DNA of 64,000 nt from WJMT01 sp964624145 (GTDB lineage: Bacteria > Acidobacteriota > Aminicenantia > Aminicenantales > Aminicenantaceae): the NCBI GenBank assembly GCA_964624145.1, contig CAZUXT010000008.1, forward strand, positions 1 to 64,000. Direction: 5' to 3'. The translations under genes were made by a program, and so were the position numbers. Shown piece by piece: positions 44,546-52,963 of the stretch (position 1 is its first letter; each line of letters opens with the position of its first letter). The notes under the pieces were generated by a model that saw nothing but the letters and a program-made list of their open reading frames with translations, had not been told where the DNA came from and ran no database searches.

Positions 44546-44914
44546 TTACTTGACGATGATATCGTCATCTGTGCTAAAAATCCTGTCGCTTCCCGCTGAA
44601 GTCAACCGAAACTCTATATCAGATAGCCTTTCATATTTGATTTCAGTCCCCCATGCATCCAGTTTCCCTGTTGTAATTGGAATATCCAATCTCATATCTT
44701 TAAGTTTTTCCGGCAGCCTTCCTCTCTGAGCCGCATAAGAATCAACAGCCCGTTTCAAATTATTCATGTTCGTCCTTGTGAGCTTCTCTTTTGCCTTTGT
44801 AAAAGAATCCACCTGATTTTTTATGATTTTTCTTTCTCCCGAACCAATATAATAGATAAAAAAGGCGATGACCGCCACCAAAACAAGGATCACTAAAAAA
44901 CCTTTGATTTTCAT
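44546..44914 (-). CDS. membrane-anchored GspG-like protein
   Basis: The 122-residue product has one N-terminal membrane helix (GFLVILVLVAVIAFFIYYIG), a charged helix with NLKRAVDSYAAQRGRLPEKL, and a C-terminal DAWGTEIKYE...TSAGSDRIFSTDDDI segment. That end resembles the C-terminal domain of the type II secretion pseudopilin GspG. The GFTLIE-type prepilin cleavage motif is not seen and no other secretion gene is near, so it is probably a stand-alone relative. GGGAGG precedes the ATG. The aldehyde dehydrogenase gene follows closely. Confidence 0.6.
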   Translation of the reverse strand: MKIKGFLVILVLVAVIAFFIYYIGSGERKIIKNQVDSFTKAKEKLTRTNMNNLKRAVDSYAAQRGRLPEKLKDMRLDIPITTGKLDAWGTEIKYERLSDIEFRLTSAGSDRIFSTDDDIIVK

Positions 44915-45068
44915 TTTTTCCTCCCTTCGAAGAGGATGTCTCTTATCATTTCTAGTTTAGTAATGACGAACGGCCAAATTTTAAAAGGAAACCACTGAGA
45001 AATCAATGGAAATTTTGCTATGGATTTGTGGTATTTTTAGAGGGAAAATAAAATAAAAAAAAAAGTTA

Positions 45069-45097
45069 TTGAAAAAAGTCTTCAAATATAATATAAG
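45069..45097 (+). promoter_or_regulatory. promoter for the arsR-dsrE-tusA-hdr run
   Basis: TTGAAA (45069-45074), 17 bases, then TATAAG (45092-45097), with an overlapping perfect TATAAT at 45087-45092. Transcription would start near 45104, about 47 bases above the ArsR-type start. The remaining divergent gap 44915-45150 shows no gene. Confidence 0.5.
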
Positions 45098-45150
45098 GTT
45101 ATGTTTATATACTTATATAATAGATCCCTAATTATTTTTCATAAAAAAAT

Positions 45151-45411
45151 ATGGAGAAAGAAAAACAGGCACAAACTCTTAAAGCTCTTGCTCATCCCAT
45201 TCGCCTCGTTATTGTGGAAAAACTGCTGGAAGGCGAAAGATGCGTCAATGAAATCAAAGACCTTTTTGGGTCCACTCAACCTAACATCTCCCAACACCTT
45301 AATATCTTAAAATTCTCCGGCATTGTTGATTTCAGAAAAAACGGAAATCTTCGTTGCTATTATTTAAAAGAATGTGAAAAAATAAAGAAAATTATTCAGG
45401 CAATAAAATGA
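45151..45411 (+). CDS. ArsR-family HTH transcriptional regulator
   Basis: An 86-residue winged-helix repressor. LKALAHPIRLVIVEKLLEGE and STQPNISQHLNILKFSGIV form the ArsR helix-turn-helix. It has cysteines at 31 (ERCVNEI), 69 (LRCYYL) and 75 (KECEKI), a set that could sense metal, persulfide or redox state, but the full ELCVC metal motif is absent. It lies 65 bases before the DsrE-like gene and in the same direction as the whole Hdr-like cluster, so it is likely its regulator. Ribosome site weak. Confidence 0.85.
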   Translation: MEKEKQAQTLKALAHPIRLVIVEKLLEGERCVNEIKDLFGSTQPNISQHLNILKFSGIVDFRKNGNLRCYYLKECEKIKKIIQAIK

Positions 45412-45476
45412 ATTCATATTTCATTCTCCAGCTTAAGAGAAAAAACAAATATTTAAATATTTATTAGGAGGTTTAT

Positions 45477-45830
45477 ATGGCTAAAGTCGCAATTACAGTT
45501 AATGGTTCAGAACCGGGAAATGTTTTCCCGCCGTTTATTTTAGGTTCATCTGCGGCCGCATCAGGAGATGATGTGGTAATATTTTTCTGTCCCGGAGGAG
45601 CTCCCGCAATGGTCAAAGGCGAGATAGAGAAAATGGAAGGTAAAGGTCTTCCTGAGCTCATAGAGCTGTATAATGGAGTAGTAGCCCTGGGTGGGAAAAT
45701 CTATGTCTGCGAACTCGCTCTGGACGCAAAAGACCTGAAAAAGGAAGATCTCAGAGATGGTGTCGAAATTATTGGTGCAACAACATTCATAAACGAAATC
45801 AAGGACGCCACTTTGACTTTTTCATTCTAG
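45477..45830 (+). CDS. DsrE-family sulfur-transfer-like protein
   Basis: The 117-residue protein has the DsrE/DsrF fold pattern: VAITVNGSEPGNVFPPFILG, GDDVVIFFCPGGAPAMV, and KIYVCELALDAKDLKKEDL with the cysteine at the position used for persulfide binding in this family. DsrE-like proteins take sulfane sulfur from TusA and pass it to an oxidoreductase. TAGGAGG precedes the ATG. The TusA gene follows after 29 bases, so the two are a probable functional pair. Confidence 0.85.
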   Translation: MAKVAITVNGSEPGNVFPPFILGSSAAASGDDVVIFFCPGGAPAMVKGEIEKMEGKGLPELIELYNGVVALGGKIYVCELALDAKDLKKEDLRDGVEIIGATTFINEIKDATLTFSF

Positions 45831-45859
45831 ATATTAACAAACTTTAAAAGGAGAAAAAA

Positions 45860-46084
45860 ATGGCACAAAAAACTCTCGATGCAATGGGACTTAAATGCCC
45901 GCAACCTATTTTAAAAGTCGCCACTATGGCTCCTCAAATGCAGCCCGGTGACATATTAGAAGTGGTGGCTGACTGCGAATCTTTTCCCAAAGATGTCAAA
46001 GCCTGGGCAGAAAAGACCGGAAAAACTCTGTTGTTCTGCAACACAGATGCCGAAGGAAAACATTCCGCTCAAATTCAATTCTAA
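45860..46084 (+). CDS. tusA: TusA-family sulfur carrier
   Basis: The 74-residue protein has the family hallmark MGLKCPQPILKV, where the CPxP cysteine carries a persulfide. The length and the closing FCNTDAEGKHSAQIQ fit. In sulfur-oxidising or sulfur-reducing microbes TusA brings sulfane sulfur to Dsr or Hdr-like enzymes. Here it directly precedes MvhD and HdrA homologues, which supports a sulfur-linked role. Confidence 0.93.
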   Translation: MAQKTLDAMGLKCPQPILKVATMAPQMQPGDILEVVADCESFPKDVKAWAEKTGKTLLFCNTDAEGKHSAQIQF

Positions 46085-46164
46085 CATCCAGGTTTTTCCG
46101 ATCTTTTCAAAGACATTACGTCATTAACAATCGTTTCTAAAATCAATTTGAAGAAGGAAAAAAC

Positions 46165-46590
46165 ATGGAAAAGAAGTTCAAACCTAATATTGTCGGTTTT
46201 TTATGTAACTGGTGCTCCTATGCCGGTGCTGATCTAGCTGGATCAAGCAAAGCAGATGTTGATTCATCCCTCTCCGTTATTCGAGTCATGTGCTCCAGCA
46301 GGGTGAATTCCAATTTAGTTCTGTCTTCCCTTATCTGGGGATCTGACGGAGTACTGGTTGCCGGATGCCATCCCGGAGATTGTCATTATGAGCAGGGCAA
46401 TTACTATGCCAGAAGGAGATTTGCCTTACTAAAAAAAATAACTGAAGTCCTGAATATTGAACCGGACCGAATCCAGCTGTCCTGGATATCCGCATCTGAA
46501 GGCAAGCGTTATGCTGAAATAGTGAACAAATTTGCCGACGACATCTCTAAGATAGGTCCAAATCCCCTAACGAGTAACCCTAAAGTTTAA
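46165..46590 (+). CDS. MvhD-like Fe-S electron-transfer subunit (first copy)
   Basis: A 141-residue MvhD-type protein that passes electrons to HdrA through a [2Fe-2S] cluster. Four or five cysteines appear in family order: GFLCNWCSYAGADLAG, RVMCSSRVN, and VAGCHPGDCHYEQGNYYARRR. It is a paralogue of the gene at 51965-52396, with the same motifs in the same spacing. It opens the electron-transfer block, 15 bases before the first HdrA gene. Confidence 0.92.
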   Translation: MEKKFKPNIVGFLCNWCSYAGADLAGSSKADVDSSLSVIRVMCSSRVNSNLVLSSLIWGSDGVLVAGCHPGDCHYEQGNYYARRRFALLKKITEVLNIEPDRIQLSWISASEGKRYAEIVNKFADDISKIGPNPLTSNPKV

Positions 46591-46605
46591 GAAAAGGAAA
46601 AGAAA

Positions 46606-47877
46606 ATGAAAAATCAAAATGTACTGGTCATAGGATCCGGAGTGGCAGGGATGGAAGCAAGCCTGATTCTGGCTGATGCGGGACTGAAAGTGCATCTTGT
46701 AGAGAAGGATTCTCTGATCGGGGGCCAGACCATTAAATTCGAAGAAGTCTATCCCAATATGGAATGCGCTACCTGTATGCTCGCTCCAAAACAACAGGAA
46801 GTTCTCCAGCATGACAATATCACTCTATACCTTCTGAGCGAAGTCAAAAAAACAGAAGGCTCTGCCGGTGAATTCAAAGTTCAAATAGAAAAAAAAGCCA
46901 GGTACGTCAGTCTTGTTAACTGCATTGGATGTGCAGCCTGCTTTGATCCCTGTCCGGTCAGTTTAGACAATGAATTTGAAGAAGGAATGTCTCAGAAAAA
47001 AGCTATCGCCGTAGCTTGCCCCGGTGCTCTCCCCAATGTTCCTACCATCGATCCTGAAAGCTGTGTCCGGTTAAACGGAAAGAAAAAGGACTGCAATGCC
47101 TGTGAACAGGCCTGCGGCTTCGGCGCTATTGATTTCACGGAAAAAAATGAAACCATTAACCTGGATGTGGGAGCTGTTATTGTGGCCACAGGATTTGACC
47201 AGTTTGATGTGAGCGGCCTTGCTCAATTCGGATATGGAAAACACCCCAATGTCTACACTGCTATGGAGTTTGAGAGACTCTATGCGCAGAACGGCCCCAC
47301 GGAAGGAAAGCTGACCTTACGAGAAGAGAGACCTATAAAATCCGCAGGGATCATTCACTGTATAGGAAGAGAAGAAAAAGGATACTGCTCAGGAGTCTGC
47401 TGTATGTATTCAATGAAGTTCGCTCATTTTATCAAAGACAAAGCGCCAGAAGCCAAAATCCATGAATTCCATACAGATTTGTGTATTCCAGGAAAATCCC
47501 ATCAAAAATTCTATGAGGAACTCAGTAAGAAAATAGACTTTATCCGCTATGAAGACATAGAGGTCAAGGGGAAAAACGGAAACCTTGAAATCAACTACAC
47601 CAGCAGCAATGGAAAAAAGAATGTTATCAAATCAGATATGGTCATTCTCTCCCCAGCTATGATCCCATCAAAGGGAACTGAAAACCTGGCTAAAATACTC
47701 GGGATAAGCCAAGATTCAATGGGATTTTTCTCAACCAAGGATCAAAACCTGAGCCCCACAGATTCAGAAAAAGAAGGTATTTTTGTCATAGGTTGTGCTG
47801 AAGGGCCTAAAGATATCCCTGACTCAGTTTCCCAAGCTGAAGCAGCGGCCGGGAGGGTGCTATCCTTATTACAGTAA
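46606..47877 (+). CDS. HdrA-like flavoprotein (QmoA-size)
   Basis: The 423-residue protein is an HdrA-family FAD enzyme without an MvhD tail, similar in length to QmoA. The N-terminal FAD site is LVIGSGVAGMEASLIL; Cys-rich segments are CATCMLAPK, CIGCAACFDPCP (4Fe-4S) and DCNACEQACGFGAI (4Fe-4S). The segment GREEKGYCSGVCCMYSMKF is typical of HdrA. It would pair with the larger HdrA encoded next. HdrA-type flavins can bifurcate electrons, but that cannot be shown here. Confidence 0.92.
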   Translation: MKNQNVLVIGSGVAGMEASLILADAGLKVHLVEKDSLIGGQTIKFEEVYPNMECATCMLAPKQQEVLQHDNITLYLLSEVKKTEGSAGEFKVQIEKKARYVSLVNCIGCAACFDPCPVSLDNEFEEGMSQKKAIAVACPGALPNVPTIDPESCVRLNGKKKDCNACEQACGFGAIDFTEKNETINLDVGAVIVATGFDQFDVSGLAQFGYGKHPNVYTAMEFERLYAQNGPTEGKLTLREERPIKSAGIIHCIGREEKGYCSGVCCMYSMKFAHFIKDKAPEAKIHEFHTDLCIPGKSHQKFYEELSKKIDFIRYEDIEVKGKNGNLEINYTSSNGKKNVIKSDMVILSPAMIPSKGTENLAKILGISQDSMGFFSTKDQNLSPTDSEKEGIFVIGCAEGPKDIPDSVSQAEAAAGRVLSLLQ

Positions 47878-47918
47878 GGCTGAACAGATAATTGAAATTT
47901 ATTACTAAGGATTAAAAA

Positions 47919-49610
47919 ATGAATAAAAAGATTGGAGTTTATGTTTGTGAATGCGGCCCAAATATTCCGGAAAGAATAGACATCGATAAAGTAATTGAAG
48001 AGCTGTCTTCTATGGATGAAGTAAAGACAGTCAAAAAACACTCTTTATTATGCTCCAATGACGGAAAAAAATTTCTTAAAGAAGACATTGAAAAAGAAGA
48101 ACTAACTCATGTCGTAGTGGCTGCCTGTTCTCCCAAAGACCATGAAAACACATTTATGAAAGTCTGCGAGGAGGCTGGCACAAATCCTTATCTATTCCAG
48201 CTTATCAATATTCGGGAACAATGCGCCTGGATGATTCCGGACAAAGAAGAAGCCACATCAAAAGCCATCAAATATATTAAAGCCGGAATTCAAAGAGTTA
48301 TGTTTCATGACCCGCTCAAAATAAAGGAACTCGAAATCAATGTCGACGTTTTGGTCATAGGAGGAGGCATTTCTGGAATCGAAGCCAGTCTGTCTTTAGC
48401 CGGACCTAATAGAAAAGTCCATCTGGTCGAAAAAAAAGATGCTTTAGGGGGAATGGCTGGAAAATTATCACAGATTCTCCCTCATCAAGGTTCTGAAATA
48501 GGAGTAGTTAAGGAAAAAATCGAACAAGTAAAAAACAACGAAAATATAAAAGTATACACATCCAGTGAAGTGAAAGAAGTCCGTGGTTTTCTGGGCAATT
48601 TTGAAGCAATTATCAAAAGCGGCCAGGAGAATGAAGAAGGAACAGAAGAAGAAATCAAAGCAGGGGCCGTTATTCTGGCCACTGGTTTTGATCTGTTTGA
48701 CTTGAAGGAAAATCCTGCATACGGATACGGAGAAAGCGAAAACGTCGTGAACGCTTTGGAATTTGAAGATATGATCCATTCTGAAAAAATAGAGCTGAAA
48801 AATGGCAAAAAACCGAAATCCGTTGCACTCATCCACTGTGCCGGCAGAAAAGAAAAAGGCTATTGTTCCAAGGTGTGCTGTATGTACAACTTAAAATTTG
48901 CCCACTATCTCAAAGATAATCTTCCGGATGTTGAGGTCAAGGAACTTTATATGGACCTATGTTTGCCCCATAAACAAGACCAATCTTACTTTAAAAAGGC
49001 CAAAGAAAAAGGCGTTGAATTTATCCGAATGGATGAGTTTGTGAAAACAAAAAAATCCGGAGATAAAATCGAAATAGAATACAGAAACAACGGAAACACA
49101 GATAAATTTTCAGTTGATATGGTTGTGATCGCTCCTGCTATGGTCCCGTCTCAAGACACATCCCATCTGGCCGAATTAATGAATCTCCCCCTTGATGAAT
49201 CCGGTTTCTTTAAAGAGCTGCATGAAATGCTGGACCCCGTGGCGACTCCCATGGAAGGAGTCTACATAACAGGCTGCGCCCTGGGACCCAGGAATATACC
49301 AGAATCCATGACTCAATCACATGCCACTTCAGGAAAAATACTTTCCAGCTTGATACCAGGCAGGAAAATAAAACCGGAAGTGAAAGTCTCAGAAATCAAA
49401 GAAGACCTGTGCACAGGATGCCAGACATGCCTTTCCGTGTGTTTCTATGGAGCCATCAGCTATGATGCCTTTAAAGGTGTTTCTGTTGTCAATGAGGCGA
49501 TCTGCAGAGGATGCGGGAACTGTGTGGGAAGCTGTCCCTCAGGCGCCATTCATTCAAAACATTTCACTTATTACCAGCTCTACCAGGAAGTAATGGAAGC
49601 TCTGCGTTAA
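47919..49610 (+). CDS. hdrA: HdrA-like flavoprotein (full length)
   Basis: At 563 residues this has the N-terminal HdrA domain (GVYVCECGPNI, VVVAACSPKDHENTF) and the FAD site VLVIGGGISGIEASLSL. It also has GRKEKGYCSKVCCMYNLKF and two C-terminal 4Fe-4S motifs, CTGCQTCLSVC and CRGCGNCVGSC. It is the central subunit of Hdr complexes, receiving electrons from MvhD-like partners. It begins 41 bases after the shorter HdrA-like gene. HdrB and HdrC (CCG-domain) genes that normally accompany HdrA are absent from the cluster. Confidence 0.93.
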   Translation: MNKKIGVYVCECGPNIPERIDIDKVIEELSSMDEVKTVKKHSLLCSNDGKKFLKEDIEKEELTHVVVAACSPKDHENTFMKVCEEAGTNPYLFQLINIREQCAWMIPDKEEATSKAIKYIKAGIQRVMFHDPLKIKELEINVDVLVIGGGISGIEASLSLAGPNRKVHLVEKKDALGGMAGKLSQILPHQGSEIGVVKEKIEQVKNNENIKVYTSSEVKEVRGFLGNFEAIIKSGQENEEGTEEEIKAGAVILATGFDLFDLKENPAYGYGESENVVNALEFEDMIHSEKIELKNGKKPKSVALIHCAGRKEKGYCSKVCCMYNLKFAHYLKDNLPDVEVKELYMDLCLPHKQDQSYFKKAKEKGVEFIRMDEFVKTKKSGDKIEIEYRNNGNTDKFSVDMVVIAPAMVPSQDTSHLAELMNLPLDESGFFKELHEMLDPVATPMEGVYITGCALGPRNIPESMTQSHATSGKILSSLIPGRKIKPEVKVSEIKEDLCTGCQTCLSVCFYGAISYDAFKGVSVVNEAICRGCGNCVGSCPSGAIHSKHFTYYQLYQEVMEALR

Positions 49611-49638
49611 AACAGTTGAATATCATAAGGAGAAACAA

Positions 49639-50826
49639 ATGAATAACAATCAGAAAGAAACAAAAAGCAATCCTAAAAAAGGAAAAACTCTGCCCGCTGA
49701 AAAGAGCGCTAAAGATGCCGTTCTCAATATTTTCAAAAAGGCCCTGGCAGAAAATATTTTTGATGCATTACTAATTCCCGCTAAAGTCCCTGATACAGAT
49801 GCTTATTCATGGATCCTGCTTCAGGATGAATCTCTGTTTGATATAGCTGATCCTTTGCCTCCTGTCATGCCCGTCCAGGGAGGAAGGGCTTTATCAAGCT
49901 TTTCAAAAAACGGAGAGCTAGACCTTAAAATAGCGGCTTTGATGAGGCCGTGTGAAGTCCGGGCTGCCGTTGAACTGTTCAAACTGCATCAAATAGACCT
50001 GAACAATGTGACTCTTATAAGCATCGACTGCCCCGGTGCCATGCCACTCACAGACTATATGAACGACCCTAAAAAAATCGGGGACTCTTTTAAAAAGATA
50101 TCTGAAAAATGGGAAATCAGTGAATCACTGAGACCTGCATGCCAGAACTGCCATCGATTCAGCCTGATGGATGGGACTGGCTCTGATCTGCATATAGGGC
50201 TTCTTGGAGAGAATAACAAAATCACTCTAATTGCCAATTCTTCCACAGGAAATGACGTAATGGAGAAACTTGGTTTTGAATCCAAAGATTCCATCGATAA
50301 ATGGGAGTCAAAAAAAGAGAACCTGGTCAATGAAAAAAGCAAAAAAAGAGACTCCTTCCTCAAAGAATGGCAGGAAAAAACAAAAAAGCAAGATGGCTTC
50401 TTTAATGAATTGAATAAATGCATCAACTGCCATAATTGCATGAACGCCTGTCCTATCTGCTACTGCCAGCAGTGCTATTTTGACTCACAGATGATAAACT
50501 TTAAACCTGAAACCTACCTCGAAAAAACTAGAGAAAAAGGAGCCTTGAGATTTCCTCTCAATACCATGCTGTTTCATATAGGACGGATGTCTCATATGGT
50601 TCTCTCCTGTGTTGCCTGCGGTGCCTGTGAAGACGCCTGCCCAGTATCCGTCCCGGTGGGTCGACTTTTCAGTATGGTCGGAGACCAGACTCAAAAAGAA
50701 TTTGGTTATGTTCCGGGATTGAATAGGGAGGATCCCCTGCCTCTGCAGGACTTTAAAAAAGATGAATTCTGCGAGGTAGAAATCCCTAATGAATGTGAAG
50801 AAAAAGTGACTGAGGAGGCAAAATAA
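49639..50826 (+). CDS. FrhB/FdhB-like Fe-S protein (first copy)
   Basis: The 395-residue protein has the FrhB/FdhB-type pattern around RPCEVRAAVELFKL and DCPGAMPL, followed by a charged coil. A 4Fe-4S domain with two motifs comes last (CINCHNCMNACPICYC and CVACGACEDACP). Related proteins carry flavin and Fe-S clusters and link HdrA to formate, F420 or NADH. The true donor is unknown here. The paralogue follows at once and both end in a similar EFGYVPG...PLPLQDFKKDEF-like tail. Confidence 0.8.
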   Translation: MNNNQKETKSNPKKGKTLPAEKSAKDAVLNIFKKALAENIFDALLIPAKVPDTDAYSWILLQDESLFDIADPLPPVMPVQGGRALSSFSKNGELDLKIAALMRPCEVRAAVELFKLHQIDLNNVTLISIDCPGAMPLTDYMNDPKKIGDSFKKISEKWEISESLRPACQNCHRFSLMDGTGSDLHIGLLGENNKITLIANSSTGNDVMEKLGFESKDSIDKWESKKENLVNEKSKKRDSFLKEWQEKTKKQDGFFNELNKCINCHNCMNACPICYCQQCYFDSQMINFKPETYLEKTREKGALRFPLNTMLFHIGRMSHMVLSCVACGACEDACPVSVPVGRLFSMVGDQTQKEFGYVPGLNREDPLPLQDFKKDEFCEVEIPNECEEKVTEEAK

Positions 50827-50827
50827 A

Positions 50828-51940
50828 ATGGCCAACGCGATTAAAATCAAAAAGAATGTTGAAGAGGGTCTGTTTGACTTTTTGAAATCACTTCTAGAAA
50901 AAGAAAAAATAAAAGGCGTATTCACGCTGAAAAAAATGGATGACAACGGCGCTGTGTCCTACTCATTGATTACCAGTCCGGACGAATTCAAGAAGGCGGT
51001 TCCTTTGTACCCTTTTATGCCGCTCAATGCCGGAAAAGCTCTCTCCAGTTTTACTTTGCTCGGTAAAACAGAGGAACCTATCGCTGCTGTCCTCAGGCCT
51101 TGTGAACTCAGAGCCTTTGTAGAGCTTATAAAAAGAGCTCAAGGGGATATTGAGAATTTTCTCATTATCAGTCTGACCTGCGGTGGAGTTCTTCCCCTGA
51201 ACCTAATGGGAGATAAAAACCGGGACAAAATGGTATCTCAGTATTGGTCTTCTGTTAAAAAAGCAGAGATCCTACCTGATACACGGGAAACCTGTCAATT
51301 CTGCGAAAATTTCCTTCCCATTAATGCGGATATCACGGTCGCTACTCTGGGAAACAAAGATCTGGATAAAGAATTCACTCTGTTTCTCAACTCCCCCAAA
51401 GGAGAGGAGTTCGCAAAAGAAGCTGCAGGAAGTTCGGTTTCGGAAGAAATTGAAACAAAGGAAATAAATGAATTCAAGAAAAAAAGAGAAGAACTCAAAG
51501 AGAAGTATTTTAAGGAAACAGGCAAAGAAGGGGAAGGATTGAAATCCCTTATAAATATCTTTGCACCTTGTCTGGGATGCCATGGATGCAGCCACGTGTG
51601 CCCTATCTGCTACTGCGTCTTATGCGACTTTGACTCCAAAACCCATGAATACCAGTCTGCCAGCTTGAGCTTCGATCTTCAGAAGAAAGGCGGTCTTAAA
51701 GTCCCAACCGGGAATCTTTTATTCCATCTCGGAAGAATGACTCACATGGCTGTTTCTTGTGTGAGCTGCGGGATGTGTTCTGATGTGTGCCCCGTAAATA
51801 TTCCTGTGGCCACTGTGTTTTCTAAAGTAGGGTCTTCTCTTCAGAAAGAATTTGATTACTTTCCTGGAAAAAATATTGAACAACCTGCTCCGCAGGGCAC
51901 ATACAAAGAAGATGAATTCACAAAAATCGGAGAACAATGA
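50828..51940 (+). CDS. FrhB/FdhB-like Fe-S protein (second copy)
   Basis: Same architecture as its neighbour: RPCELRAFVELIKRA, then SLTCGGVLPLNLMG, then CLGCHGCSHVCPICYC and CVSCGMCSDVCP. The tail EFDYFPGKNIEQPAPQGTYK resembles that of the first copy. At 370 residues it is slightly shorter. The start is one base after the first copy's stop, with a GAGGAGG ribosome site ten bases upstream. A heterodimer of the two paralogues is the simplest reading. Confidence 0.8.
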   Translation: MANAIKIKKNVEEGLFDFLKSLLEKEKIKGVFTLKKMDDNGAVSYSLITSPDEFKKAVPLYPFMPLNAGKALSSFTLLGKTEEPIAAVLRPCELRAFVELIKRAQGDIENFLIISLTCGGVLPLNLMGDKNRDKMVSQYWSSVKKAEILPDTRETCQFCENFLPINADITVATLGNKDLDKEFTLFLNSPKGEEFAKEAAGSSVSEEIETKEINEFKKKREELKEKYFKETGKEGEGLKSLINIFAPCLGCHGCSHVCPICYCVLCDFDSKTHEYQSASLSFDLQKKGGLKVPTGNLLFHLGRMTHMAVSCVSCGMCSDVCPVNIPVATVFSKVGSSLQKEFDYFPGKNIEQPAPQGTYKEDEFTKIGEQ

Positions 51941-51964
51941 TTTTAAACAAAACGAACAGGGGTT

Positions 51965-52396
51965 ATGAAAATGAATGATAAATATACTCCAAATATAATC
52001 GGATTTCTATGTAATTGGTGTTCCTATACAGGAGCTGACCTTGCCGGCACTTCACGGATGCAAATCCCACCTTCTCTAAAGACCATAAGAGTCATGTGTT
52101 CAGGCAGAATAGACCCTCTCTTTGTGCTCAAATCCTTTATTAAAGGTGCGGATGGAGTCATGATGATGGGGTGTCACCCGGGTGACTGTCATTATCAAAA
52201 AGGAAACTTTAACGCACGCCGCAGATATGTCATGCTGAACAGTATCTTTGAGACACTGGGTTTAGAAAAAAAGCGCATAGGATTGTGGTGGGTCTCTGCT
52301 TCCGAAGCCACCCGGTTTGCCAAAGTCACCAATGAATACACAAAAGAAATAGAAAAATTAGGGCCGAATCCAACCGCCAAAGAAATTTTTCTGTAA
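51965..52396 (+). CDS. MvhD-like Fe-S electron-transfer subunit (second copy)
   Basis: The 143-residue protein is a paralogue of the first MvhD-like protein, with NIIGFLCNWCSYTGADLAG, RVMCSGRID and MMGCHPGDCHYQKGNF in the same order. It closes the block 24 bases after the second FrhB-like gene. Together the two copies suggest one MvhD per HdrA-like subunit. Confidence 0.92.
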   Translation: MKMNDKYTPNIIGFLCNWCSYTGADLAGTSRMQIPPSLKTIRVMCSGRIDPLFVLKSFIKGADGVMMMGCHPGDCHYQKGNFNARRRYVMLNSIFETLGLEKKRIGLWWVSASEATRFAKVTNEYTKEIEKLGPNPTAKEIFL

Positions 52397-52551
52397 ACAC
52401 AGACACTGATTATCTTTTCAGATCCATTCTTATCTTTAGGGTAAGCCCTTCCTTGTTTTCTTTAAGTCCTTCCTGATTTGACTGGACGTTTTATATATAA
52501 ATCCTATATGCTGTTTCTACTATAAGTCTGATTAGTCAAAGGAGTGTCATT
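52397..52551. other. intergenic spacer, no gene recognised
   Basis: No gene is seen. A good ribosome site, AAAGGAG, stands ten bases before the ATG at 52552. No clear -35/-10 pair or terminator was found. Confidence 0.4.
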
Positions 52552-52824
52552 ATGAACCTTAAAATTTTTATAGCGACATTTTGGGCGATATTCATTGCTG
52601 AATTAGCTGATAAGACCCAGTTAGTGGGAATGAGCATGGCAGCAAAAACCGGCAAACCGATCAGTGTATGGCTTGGCTCAGTATCAGCATATGTCATAGT
52701 GACCATCATATCAGTTCTTTTGGGTACATTATTGAGCAAGTATATAAAACCTGAAATCATAAGATACAGCGGGGGCGTCATCTTTATTATCATCGGTATT
52801 TTCATCTTATTTGATAAAATCTAA
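52552..52824 (+). CDS. half-size GDT1/TMEM165-like membrane transporter
   Basis: The 90-residue protein has three hydrophobic helices and the E-x-x-D-K-T motif in AELADKTQLVGMSMAAKTG. GDT1/TMEM165 proteins, proposed to move Mn2+ or Ca2+, usually have two such repeats in one chain of about 200 residues. Here only one repeat is encoded, so it would need to form a homodimer or an oligomer. Three helices are visible: IFIAELADKTQLVGM, VWLGSVSAYVIVTIISVLLG and YSGGVIFIIIGIFILF. Confidence 0.82.
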   Translation: MNLKIFIATFWAIFIAELADKTQLVGMSMAAKTGKPISVWLGSVSAYVIVTIISVLLGTLLSKYIKPEIIRYSGGVIFIIIGIFILFDKI

Positions 52825-52915
52825 TCCACACACAGATGAAAAATTATGGAAAATTTAGTATCAATTTGAATGTCCGTTTACTTACCTTCTATTTAAGTTT
52901 TTCAATATATAGAAT

Positions 52916-52963
52916 CCCTCTTTTTGACTGAATGGAGGCAAAGCGGCGAGATGATGCAATTGC
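52916..52963 (-). repeat. left arm of an imperfect inverted repeat flanking the defence island
   Basis: Read on the minus strand this begins GCAATTGCATCATCTCGCCG and ends TCAAAAAGAGGG. The plus-strand arm at 58368-58413 begins GCAATCGCATCATCTTGCTG and ends TCAAAAATAGG. In the first 25 positions 20 match and all five differences are transitions. This suggests two aged copies of one element facing each other 5.4 kb apart. Confidence 0.5.

Noticed and set aside
48468..48836. two antisense open frames over 110 codons inside hdrA
   Set aside because: They lie on the opposite strand of a well-supported HdrA gene and show no protein family.
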